A DNA stretch of 64,000 bases from Diadema setosum (lineage: Eukaryota > Echinodermata > Echinoidea > Diadematoida > Diadematidae): positions 21,324,650 to 21,388,649 of the forward strand of contig CM067069.1 of assembly GCA_033980235.1 (NCBI GenBank), given 5' to 3'. The first letter of the stretch is position 1. Each line of letters begins with the position of its first letter. The notes beneath the pieces were generated by a model, which was given only the letters and a program-made list of their open reading frames with translations, did not search any database and had not been told where the DNA came from. Below, one piece after another: positions 24,801 through 37,205 of this stretch. A program made the position numbers and the translations under genes.

Positions 24801-27800
24801 TTGTCATCTGTGTATTTTTCAGAAGTAAGACCTATTTGAGAAAGTGACAGAAAGCTGTGTCGCTACTCAAAAGTGTGCTTCTTCATTTTGTTTTTGTTTT
24901 TTATCAGAATGTTTGTAATGATAGCTGTTTGTCGTGTATTACGTGTAGCTGACATGTGAGAGGTCAAGTCTGCAAAGAATTTGGCTAACAGCTTTGCGAA
25001 GTAGCAGCGCTAATTGCCTATTGAATTGTGTATTGTGAGGAATTCGAATGAAAGAACTCGGGCGACACTGTTCACGCCTTTTATCCGAGTAAACCCCGCA
25101 TCAACGAAGCCTTAAACAATGAAAGGTAAACTTCCTGCTATCAAGGGGTGGATAATCACGCAACCAGTATTCTTTCTTCGCGATTGATAGCAGAATCAGT
25201 GACATACTGTAATGGAGCAACAGTGTTGGAGGATCGGCATTATGTCTGCTAATTTGTAAAAGAATTTTTCAGTCCCCTTTTGTGTTCAGAACCACAGTCA
25301 GGGACGCTAACTTACTTTATCTCGTACAAGCTATCGTTACTATCTTAAAACGTGAATTTTATGAAAGGTTAAAAGCGATCGCGGAATCAGTTCTTCTGCG
25401 TGACACCAGGCTTTTATAAAAGCATACCAAGCTTAAATCGTTTACCTGTACAGAAAGGGCGGGAATACACACTTATCGCAATAATCCGGATTTGAGAGTG
25501 ATACACTGTACTATATTTCTTCATCTTTACCCCGACAAAGACCATGGTAATTCAAAACAAACAAACAAACAAACAAACAAACAAACAGTTGCATTATATC
25601 AGAACGTACAGAATTTTTGTGTTTCATGTATGTATAGGTCATCTCTTGATGTATAGTAGGCATTTGTTGTCGTTTTTTATAGCGTTTCCGAATAAATGCC
25701 TTTAGCGAAAAACCCAACACAGCTTTTATCAAGGAGGGAAGGGAACTTAAATTTGAATATAACATAGTTTACAAAAATCAGACATGTAAATAAGGCAATC
25801 ATATTATACATCCGCATGGCCGATTGTAAACTCTTACTTTGACTATTAAACATGATCGCCTGCATTTACATGCTTTTTCAAATTTCTTGAACTTTGCCTC
25901 ATTTCCTCTTTCTTTTTTTTAACAATTGCTCGCAATATTTAAAAATCGTAACACAGTCTGCTATCCCACAATATAATGTTCCATTTGATTCGGCACTTAT
26001 TGTTGGTCGGGTGACGCCAAATGTTGGAAATTCGAGCGATGATACATGGCATTTCGTTTGTTGGTTTTCGTCTCATTGCTCAAAAGAATTTTGACTACGA
26101 TTACAGAGGTATCATCTACAAGACTTAACTGATGGTTTACAGAAGTGATCATCAATTCAGTAAGGATAAGTCAACAAGTAATGAATTCACTTTACCCATC
26201 ATGTCTAATCGCACTACGACATTGTTGAGGTAACCGCGCCTTTTTATTCTCATAGTTCAAACTTATTCTTGACATAATCAAAACAAATAGTTCTTTATAT
26301 AATTTCTCAAAATACTCAAAAGATGGCCTAAGTCAAAACTTTCTACAAAGATTGCATACGGCAATCTTTACTGGCCTAAACAAGTTTTCTAGAGCTATCA
26401 GTTCCCTCTATGACGATGACTTCGATTGCGTTTTGAACTTGTACCGAACTACTTTCAAAACGGCTATTACCTTTATAGTTCGATTAATGAACCAGTCTTT
26501 TGAATTCATAACCAACATTCGTAATCGTAACCATCACAGTAACATAATCCTGTCAATAACAGTTGGAAAATGTAAATGCTATAATGATAGCGCAAAATGA
26601 TTAAGTAACAATTATCTTCATACATTCTAATTCCTAAGTGATGTCGCTACGAAAATGACACATGGTTTGACTACTGCTTCAAGCAAATAAAAGTAAAAAG
26701 GAATGGGATATACTTCTAATGATAATACCACGCCGTACAATGCATTCCACTGTATTTGGTAACGTGAAGCTGTCAGGCCTACATCAACCTTTGCTTCTGA
26801 TACGTATAGTATGTGCAGCATTGGCAAGTGTGATAAGCGATAATTATAGTGGACGCAACGTCTATTAAGGAATGTGCCTAATATGGCGGGAATTCAGAAT
26901 GTTACGACTGTATACAGCTGCAGCAGAACAGACGCGAAAGCAGTCTTTGATGCTCTGCAACATTACGACCATGTGCACAATTTGAGGGTTTTTAATACAT
27001 GCAAAGAACACGATCTCAAAAGACGACTATCGTTAATTAACTTCATTGATTTTCTCTACCGATGCTGTCTTTTGAACTCCCGCCGACAATGGGTTCACAG
27101 GTTCTATTTAGCTATTGGTACTTGCTAAATGTTTCCATTGACAACAACATGGGAGGAGAATGGAAGCGATCAACGCCCTCACTAAAAGACGCTTCTCGTA
27201 ATACGCATTGCGTGCCTTTTTTTTCTTTCTACTGTTTCCTATTGTTTGTGAGTTCAAAACTTGCGGCAAACTACATCGAAGCCGACACACAACGCGTACC
27301 GACTCATTCATGCGGCGGCAGCAGCACGGACACAAACGCACCAAAGTTTACATTCGGGCTGCCGTATTGGTCAGAATCGTTAATGATAGACCTGTCCTGC
27401 AATTGGTTAATTATCTTACACACCCAAGCTATCGCCTTATATGGTAGTGCGTGCGATGGAGCGTAAACGCCGTCGCTAAGCAGGACTGTTGTATTGTTTC
27501 GTCCCGTGAAAGAAACAGGTCGTGAGCTTGAACATAGCCTGAACTTTGAGAGCGATTTTCTCCGTTATTTAGAAAATGGACTGACATCATAAGCATAGTT
27601 AATATTCGTTTTTATGATCTATAGGGATGTCGAAATGAGTTGTATTATATATCAGTGTAAAGCTTAGAGTCTGTAGAATTCACATATAGGCATAACTACG
27701 ATTTCATTTTTTGCGGCTTTTGACTCATTCCGACGGAGCGCATCACATATACCTTGCCTAGATGTGCTTCTTCAGGTATAGATGCATTTGACTACATTTT

Positions 27801-30800
27801 TTAATAGCAAAACCCCTCAAGATCAATGTAGTCACAATAGTGATGACAAGGGAAGCTCAAATCATCTCATTTGACTCTGGGCTGTAGTGGAATTGCTTTA
27901 GTCTCTAATCTGTAACAAGCCATATCAGCTATATCTGAGTGATATCTACCAAGGACATCAAAGCAGGTAACAAGAATACAGAGCACAAGAAATGTATGCA
28001 AGCAATCAATCATGGTCCTGTAGCAACACTTGTTCTTACTTGATGTTTCTTTTTGCAGTGGTTATGGGGGAGATTGCATTCTCAAAGCACTTATGAAATT
28101 ATATCTTCACAAATCTAACTTGTTTACATTTTTTTTTTTCCCACTGACATCTAGGCAGCAACAAAGCGAGCCAGTATATTGTTTTTGGATCGTACCTTAG
28201 ACTTGGTGGGACCCACTTGTCATGGCAGGGAGTCACTGGCAGATAAGATTATGGCTGTTCTACCTGCCCTCAATGGACACTCTTGTGATGTGGTTGTTGA
28301 CATGTCGGACTTGTGTTCCAATGGAAGGTATGATTTGCCATGCAGTGAGTAGTGATTAAGTATTGTACTAGGAATATACATATAATATACAGTTCGACCT
28401 CGATTATCTGGCCATGTCGGGACCGGCGCTCATCCGGATAAGCGAATTGGCCGAATATTGGAAACACAATGTTAATGTATATAGCTGCCGTCCAAGCTGC
28501 CGTCCCAGTGCACTGGCAGCTAGGCAGGTAGCCTACCCCGCAACGGTGGTGTACCCGGTAATCTATGCTAGCCTGTGCAAAATTGTAGTCCCTTCTTCAC
28601 AAAAATAAAGTATATCTTTATGTGAAAATCATACATGTTTTACCTTATTAGATATTGAAAAACCTATCATGCACATCTTATGAAATTAATGAAATAGATC
28701 CATGAAAGTCACTGTTTTTTCTCAGTTTTTCGATGAAAAAAAAAAAGTCCTTCACTGCGTGAACGCGTCCAGATAATAGAGATTTCCGGATAATCGACGT
28801 CGAACTGTATAACAATATTCAGAATATTGTATGAAGGAAATCTCACTTTGGGCAATGAAAATAAAAAGGAAAAATGGGATCTAAACAGATCAATTTATGC
28901 TTAAAGTAAACACAAAGCAGAAGACACACACATCTTTGCCAAACTTAGATCGCAAAGATTATTTGTTTTTATTGTGAAAATTCTTTGAACAAACAAACTT
29001 ACTATGCCCAGTGTAAAGGGAAGTATAGCAGGGATTGTGGAAACTTCAAATTTTCATTTATAATTACATCAACTTTCTACAAGAGTCAATTCTGACTAAT
29101 AATGAACCCATTCACAAGCAACGCTGTGCCACACAAATTCTCCACCTGTGATGTGATGTGAAATGTGCCATTGAATGTGTGTGAATGGATTATATTTAAA
29201 ACTTCAAATGATTAAGAGTTTCCTATTATCTCACAAAGCCAGCTGGTAACACATGCTCTCATTGTAAAATTGTTTAGCAACAACAACAAAATCAAGCCTA
29301 GACTTGAGTATTCCGCAGTTGTGCTCAAACAATAGTAAAATATGATTTGAATTTCAATGAGCTGTGCATAAGAGTAAGCAAATGAGAGAAATTATGAAGT
29401 CATCTCCATATTTCAATGACTCTTTTATGAAATTATTGTGAAATGCATTTCCTGTATATTTTGCAGTGTTTCGTTTATCATTTCTCTGGTAGGAAAGTGC
29501 ATACTTTCCCCTTGAAAAGGGATTTTACTGTAAGAGTATATAAGTATACTCTTTCTCATTCCGTCAATGTATTTCTTAATTGCAAATTCAGCCACATGTA
29601 AAATTGTGTAACAATTTTGTATTCGCAAACTATTTGGTCTATTTAGTAACTCCGTAATTCCTGTTCTGTTTGATTATGTGGACTTGATATATGACTTGGT
29701 CTGTGTACAGATGTTTACCGGGCTGATCGCGTGAAGGGACTACCGGTACAAAGTACTTGTTGTGAAAGACTGCTTTAATTCAGTACAGTGTGTTGTAATA
29801 AAAATCAACAAAAATAATGTTAAAAGATGTGTAGCAGACCACACATCTGTTTTTGAACATCAAAAAATGAATTCTGAAAAAACAAGAAGAGTACATTTGT
29901 GTCTTTTCATTTCCTGTTTCATAGCAAGTACAACCCTCTAGTCTTGGCTCCAGGCTGTCTGGCCCATCCTCACCATCAGCCTTCTGTGGATCTTGTAAAG
30001 GCACTCATTACAGCAAAACAAAAGGTGCTTGCTGAAGTCTGGAAATGGTGTAGTATCTCTTGCTTGCAGCGTGTTTTATGTATTTTTTTTTTTTTAGACC
30101 TTTTTGGTAAATTTAATCTGTTTTGGTAGTATATTTTGATGGAATAAAAAGGAAGTTGGCAGCACAGAGAGAGTGGATGTAAGTACACACAGTGAAATCA
30201 TATCAAAGCCAATCATGGTCGTGCCGATGCTATTTCTGTAGCCTTTGTATTTAAATCAACACAAATAGAAGTCTTCCTGAGCCTGATGGTTCACTTTAAA
30301 GTGACACTAGAATTAAATAGGGTTGAAAAAAAAAAACCTAGATAGATCAAATATCTATTAAGAAGGTATTGAGATCAAATTGCATGCATTTTCTGTTTGT
30401 GAGACACTTAACTGATCATGCATACTGTCACAGGGGACTTTCTTCTGAATGTGGGGAACGAAAGTCCTCCCTGCGACTGGGATCTTTTCTATATAGTCAG
30501 TGGTTTACTTCCTCCAAATGCAGCAGATTGTTAACAGACCGTTCATTCAACCAACCCTTTTGACTTGTGCAACTAGTGTACCTCAAAATAAGTAGCCAAT
30601 TACACTGTATTCTTACAATATAACAATTTATTATACTGGTTTCAAAGTTGTGATGGTTTACAAGCGTAATAATAACATAGTACAAACTTCAATACAGATT
30701 CCCAGTTCGACTTGACCTCAACCTTGGTTGCTCTGCTCGGTGGTTAATTCTAGAAGCTCCCTTGCTGGATTGCTCTAGGCGGTCGACGATGCCCTGCCCG

Positions 30801-33800
30801 AATTAGCAGGTCGTCTCCCCTTTCTGATCGTTGGCTTCCCAACTTCTGTCATTGTCGGAACCCCAGACTGTGGTCCTCCTTGGAACCCCAAACTTGGTCC
30901 TCTCTGGAACCCCAAACACCCTGTTAATTTAATAACATGATACTTCCCTTATAATTTGTGGTCTTTTGTTGTTCTTAATTCTATTCATACAACTGTAACA
31001 AAACACATTTATAATTCCATCCTTTTAACCACACATAATTTCATAATAATGTTTCACAATATATCATTATTTTTCAACGTTGAGTATAATAGGGGATGAT
31101 TAATCAGCCCCTTAAAATCTAAGTGTTGTTCTGGGTCTCTATCTCTTCCACAATGCAGTTAAAATTCGGTTTGACATACAAACTTTACACGTACAATGTC
31201 ATATCAAGAATTACATGCAGGTAGAAACTTACAAGGCATGAGCAACTTTCAATTAAATGGTCATGTACTTACAACAGTTGATGGTGTTTAAACTCGAGTC
31301 CTCCTCGATTCTCTTCTGGACGGTCAGGCTGTCTGAGCCAAAATGCATCAATCCCTGAATCACAATGATTCCAACACTCTGCTACACTGCTACTCTGCTA
31401 CTTCCCAATTTTAAAGTGACATAACCTCGTCCCGAGTGTTCCACAGTTATGTGTGGCATCGGAATTTTGCGCCTAAACATAGTATATTTATACATTTCAT
31501 TGGACCATAGGCCTCCATGTGAAATAGTGATTTCCTGGAAAGTTTTTACAGAAGTCCCGCCCCCTTTTCTTATTGGCTGGCATTTTCTGCCTGTCAAAAC
31601 TTTCTTAAATATTTCATTTTGCGCTGGTCAAGCCTATGCTTGACGTCATCACTTCCTGTCCACGGAAACCAAGAATTCTCTGAAATGGCCCTGTTTTGAC
31701 CAAGCTATAAACTTGTGCTTTTACGTCCTGAATGACGTCCACATTCCAGACAGTATGAGGCATACCATCAGGGATACCCTTTTCTCGTATTTTGACGTCA
31801 CATAGGGTCTACTCATCCTAAAAACATTTAATTCAAAATCACTGTCTTTTACTTTCATTGTGCATCACAAAATCTCCTTATTTGGTCATGCTGATGCAGG
31901 CTTTTGTCTTTAAAGTTGCACTTCTTTTCTAACCATTACAACAACCTCCATTTCTTACATGATCTACATGATAAACATCAATAAAATGAGACAAATTATT
32001 GCATGATAAATACAAATTATGTCATATCATGACACATACTGTGAACCCAAAATGTGTTTTAGGCTAGAAGTGCATGGGAATGCATGCATTAAAAAAAATC
32101 CACAAACAAACTGACAACAAAATAAACGAAGTTTTGGTGTGACCTAGGCACAATATCTTGATATAAACTCTATCCTGGTTGGAACTATTTTGGGAACTCT
32201 TGTCTTTTGAAATTGTTAATAAAATTGTAGTTGAATAAATTGTCAGGATGATGATATGAATATGAACCTCTAATGTTACTATGGTGTAAACTTTCCTGAG
32301 GAGGAAGCACACGATACCAAAATAGAATTTCACAAGAGGTTTGACAAAATGGTTCCAATACAAATGAATTCACTGTGATGTAAAATTCTAAAAAGGAAGA
32401 AGAAATAGTTCATTGCGTTAACGAGAATTCATTTAAAGTGTACCTGTATGTACAAGTTGAATTACTAATTGTAGAGATGGTTATACCTTTTTTTGGCAGC
32501 CAGATTCGCCTACTTTGTTAAACAGTCAGACCATACTCTTTGTATGTGTGTGTGTGTGTGTATGTTCATACAGGAAAGTCTGATGGATGTAAATCGCAGG
32601 GTTGTTGAAACAATAACCAGGGAAAGACTACCCTTTGATCCAGCAGCAGCCAAGATAGGTCGAATCAATGCAGACTCTTTGAGAGCACACCTTCAGCTCT
32701 TCAAGTGAGTGTCAGTTTCAGTGACAAAAGATTTTTTGTTTTGCTTTTAATTTAGTTGATTTATTGCCCTCGATAGAATTTGAAGATGTAATTTTTTTCA
32801 TTCTTTGTTTTAATCGTGAATTCTTCGAGTGCACACCTTTAACTCTTCAATTGAGTGTCAGTTTCAGTGACAAAAGATTTTTGTTTTGCTTTTAATCATA
32901 TTTAGTTGATATATTGCCCTCGATAGAATTTGAAGATGTAATTTTTTTCCATTCTTTGTTTTAATCGTGAATTCTTCGAGTGCACACCTTTAACTCTTCA
33001 AGTGAGTGTCAGTTTCAGTGACAAAAGATTTTTGTTTTGCTTTTAATTATATTTAGTTGATATATTGCCCTCGATAGAATTTGAAGATGTAATTTTTTCC
33101 ATTCTTTGTTTTAATCGTGAATTCTTTGAGGGCACACCTTCAACTCTTCAAGTGAGTGTCAGTTTCAGTGACAAAAGATTTTTGTTTTACTTTTGATTAT
33201 ATTTACTTGATATTTTGCCCTCAATAGAATTTGAAGATGTATATATTTTTTCATTCTTTGATTTAATCATGAATTCAGTATCACTTTAATTGTGCTTTAA
33301 CTCTGATTTCTCAGGTATAAAATTCTTGGTGAGATTAAAGAATATTTTCAATAAAGCCGGCCGATGGTCTGGTGTGATACAAATGTATGAATTAGTTATT
33401 TTGTCTTTTATCCCTTTTTCAAGTGATGAAGACAAACTATAGGCTGGTGTCTAAGACAACTTAGTGTCATATTGTATGCGGAATTATACTGTAAAAATTG
33501 AAATTTTTGCAGTGTGGAAATTTTTTTGTGCATTTTGTGCTACCAGAAACTAACACAAAAATAAAAGTGTGCGCATATTTTTGCTCGTTCAATGTACCAC
33601 TATATAGTGTCTTTACTCTGTGGAATTAAAAACACTCAAAATTCTTCTTACTCAGCAGAGCGCGAAAAATTACTCGCCCGAAAATATCCACTGTAACAGT
33701 AAAAGTCCTGTCTGAAGTATATACGGTGTCTATTATAAGTGCAGTCGTGGAGAGAAAAACGAGAGAAATGGTATTTTGACTTTGATTTGTTTTTGTCCAA

Positions 33801-36800
33801 TCAGAGGGAGCTCTTCTGCATTCAGGAATTCTAGTCCACTCCTGCAGCTTGGATTGGCATGTGTGCACACCCTCACCAGTCCTACCCTCTCTCGCTGGGA
33901 TGACCTACACACCAGTGAGAAACTCATGCTGCAGAGTTCAGGGGAAGGGAATGGTAGATCCATTGCCAGTCTCCTCTTAGACCTTCTTCAAAATCCAACC
34001 AAGCAGACAAGGTGGGTGGTGAGAATCAAGTTAACCCTGAAGTACTTACAGGTGTCTTGCATGGTCAGCCTCTTCCCACTGGAGAAGCAAAAAATTTCTC
34101 GGTCGTTGTACGGAGCGAGACAAATTTCCTGCATACCTGGTAATTATGGAAATTAAATTCAGGGTACTGCCAGTATGCGAGTGCCTCTCAAATGGCCCTG
34201 TTTTAGATGCATTTTTTATGGGATTGCTTAATGCCAAAGTTGGATCCGGTCTGGACTGCATCTCTTGTCAGACCAACATACGAACAGCATACCTACACAC
34301 TTTAATTTGACACACTAATGAGAGACTTCATGAAACATATTTGAGTCTCTTATAGCTAGGGCCTACTTATGAGCAACTCGGGTCATTCTGAGATTGATGT
34401 AAAGACTGTTATGTGATGACTTCATGCAACAGGGCCCAGGTTGAGTTGGGGAGAAGCACTGCGGGTGCTGTAGAGCTTGCTGGAAACTCCACCCAGGTCA
34501 TGTCTTTCATCTAGGGGTATTTCCTATATGTGCATTTGTGTGTGGGAAGGGAATTGTCTTCCAGTATTTCTGTTAACAAGAACCTAATTTGATTCTTTTG
34601 TTTTGTCTTTATTCCTAAGAGCTACACAATAATGATGTTGGCGATTATGACAGTATCTGATGCCTTGTAGGAGCTTCACTCTTGTACTTTTGTTGCATGA
34701 GTGTGGGAGCTGCACCCCAAACTAACAAAAGTGTTCTTGTGCTTTGTCTGTGTCTGTGCATAGGGGCTATACGCTAGAGGAAGCAGTCCTTCTTATACTC
34801 CACAGTTACTCTTTGGTAGGAGATGAAGGAAAAGGAAGCTTAGAAAAGGAGAGACAACTGCAGAAATTTGTCAGCCAAATGCTAACTCGTGCCCCAGACA
34901 ACTCGGAATTGCTAAGACTACTTGGTAAGACAATTTAACCCTAACTAGGCCGGGGGGGGGGTTAACCCCCTCGACGTTCCGCGCGATGTATCGCTAACGT
35001 GAAAAGCTATCGCCGCGACGTTTCATGACTTTTTTCTGTCGAGTCTCCCGCATCTTTTGACACCAAATTTGCGATGCCCGCGCGCGCGGTTACGAAGTTT
35101 CGCATAAATATGTACATGCATGTCAGACCAAAAATTGCTCAAAAACGTGAATTCGTGTACAATTTCAATGGAAACTGTGCTTACAGTCAAATTTCATAAA
35201 AGCATGATTATTTTGGGGTTTTATCGATTAAAATCAACTAATAACATATTTTCTCGTTCAGAACAATGTCGCAGACAAGTTTCATCGAAAAAACAATGAA
35301 AAACGTAAATCATGGGCGTACATACTCGAGCAGGATTCGAACCCACGACCTCCTGATCACCGGACAGGCGTCATCTCCACTAGACCACCAAGCTTTCGCC
35401 CGACAGCAAGTGTTGGTTCTAATCCTTATAGCATGCAGCGGGTACTGCTTTGTTATTCAAATTCATGAAATTCTTCCATCGAGATGTTTTCATTGCAACT
35501 GATTGACAAATTGCCCTACATCGACGTAAATTCAGTGCTTATTTACGTCGATGTAGGGCAATTTGTCAATCAGTTGCAATGAAAACATCTCGACGGAAGA
35601 ATTTCATGAATTTGAAAAACATAAAGTCGAAAAAACAAGGAAATACATAAGAAATTCAAAAAACAATAAAATACTTAAGAAATCTTTTTGGATGGCTCAA
35701 TTTTTTTCTCTTATATTTGCTTAGGACACTAAAAAGAATATTTACACAAAAAAATGTGCCCATTTCGGGCTTTATTTAGTGATTTATACCAGATTGTCTG
35801 ATTTCATGCATCATTATGCATAAATTAGCATAATTTAGCATAAATGACAATTTTTCGAAAATCTAACTTCGTAGTACTTTAGATTACATCATGGGCAATG
35901 TGTGTGCCAATTTTTGTCGCGATCGCGCGGTCGACGGCCAAGATCTGGAGGGGGGGGGGCCTGGGAGGCCCCCCCCCCCCCCCCCCCCCCGGCTCTATGA
36001 TCTACCTAAATAGCCCGGCCTAGTTAGGGTTAAGATGGGTAAGGTGACATACTCTAAACAGGAAGTACCGGTAGACAGGCACATTGACTTAAGGTGAATC
36101 AAATAGAAATGTAAAATTTAATCAGGCAGATGTAATGATCAGAATTTGGGTGTACAGGCAGGGAGATAAAGAATTTGTAGATACTCATAGTTGGATATGT
36201 AGGAAGGTGACAAATAAGTGGGCACCTAAGTTGAATACATTGATTGGTAGTATAGTCTTGATATGATCTGTAGTAGATAAACGGAGAGCTAGATGTATAG
36301 ATAAATAATTGAGATGTTCAAGTTTTAGTTGTATTTGTGGTCAGCCGTCAAATTTATACATTCGTGGAAGGGGAGATTCATTAATGCTAATTCATTTTTT
36401 GGATAAACATAATTGCATAGGCAAATGGACTTACTGATAGGTCAGTATTTGGATAGATAGATGAGCATATATCATGGGAGAAATTAAGTGGATATGCATC
36501 GTGTTGGTAGATGGATTAAGAGGTGGTAGTAGCATGAGAGATAAGAAGATATGCAGACATGTGTAGAAATGGAAGTTTATGTGTAATAATGAAGCTGTAG
36601 GCAAAAAGTCATGTACAGAAGATGAAAAGAGACCTAAAGGAAAACTTTTGTAGATTTAAAGCAGTTGTGAAAGATTTCATACAGTGAATGAGAAGGCTGT
36701 TGCAAAGTTAAGAAAGGTTAAGTTATTTTTTTGTGTGTGTTTATATGGTATCAAATTTCAAAGAAGAAAAGCAAGCATCAAAACTGGATAGTGGATATGA

Positions 36801-37163
36801 TGTTGGGGAATTAGGGTTAAGATTTTGTAGTCAAATTGAGGCGTTCTGTTTTCTTTCCTGCAAACTGTATTAAGTTGGGGAAAACCGATCTGAGGCTTCT
36901 TCACAGAGGGCAGCAAAGGAGATTCTTCTGAAGGCAAAGTCCATTTCAAGAGCACGAAGTCATCTCCAGAAGTTTGAGTAAGTATTTTGATGTATGAGTA
37001 TATATTACCACTTGATTTATTACCACTGGACTTATTATTGCCCAAAATGGTCTCTTAATAGATATTGACTGACTTAAATAAAATGGTCCAAAATAGTTTC
37101 TTCACATACCTTAAAAAGTAAGTGAACACTTAACGCCCTGAAATGCAAGGGCTGCAGAACCTT

Positions 37164-37205
<42 letters not shown>

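Larger units (their letters stand above)
34935..36033. mobile_element. 1.1-kb TTAA-flanked TIR element in SCFD2 intron 10
   Basis: The left end TTAACCCTAACTAGGCCGGG and the right end CCCGGCCTAGTTAGGGTTAA are exact inverses. The ends carry TTAA, the target of piggyBac-like and some other superfamilies. G- and C-runs lie near both ends (34956-34965; 35950-35990). A tRNA-derived unit and a long hairpin are nested inside. The element begins 10 nt after the exon 10 donor GT. No transposase was found. Confidence 0.85.

Noticed and set aside
27062..27466. 134-codon open frame in SCFD2 intron 5
   Set aside because: Hydrophobic patches but no family motif; lies in CpG-containing intronic DNA with overlapping frames on the other strand.
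30580..31700. LTR retrotransposon terminal repeat in SCFD2 intron 7
   Set aside because: Composition differs from its flanks, but no TG..CA ends, second copy, primer-binding site or target duplication could be found.
36907..36977. Exon 11 of SCFD2 starting at the pyrimidine-preceded CACAG or CAGAG acceptor
   Set aside because: Both starts put the conserved AAKEILLKAKSISRARSHLQ frame out of phase with exon 10; the upstream acceptor at 36874 keeps frame.
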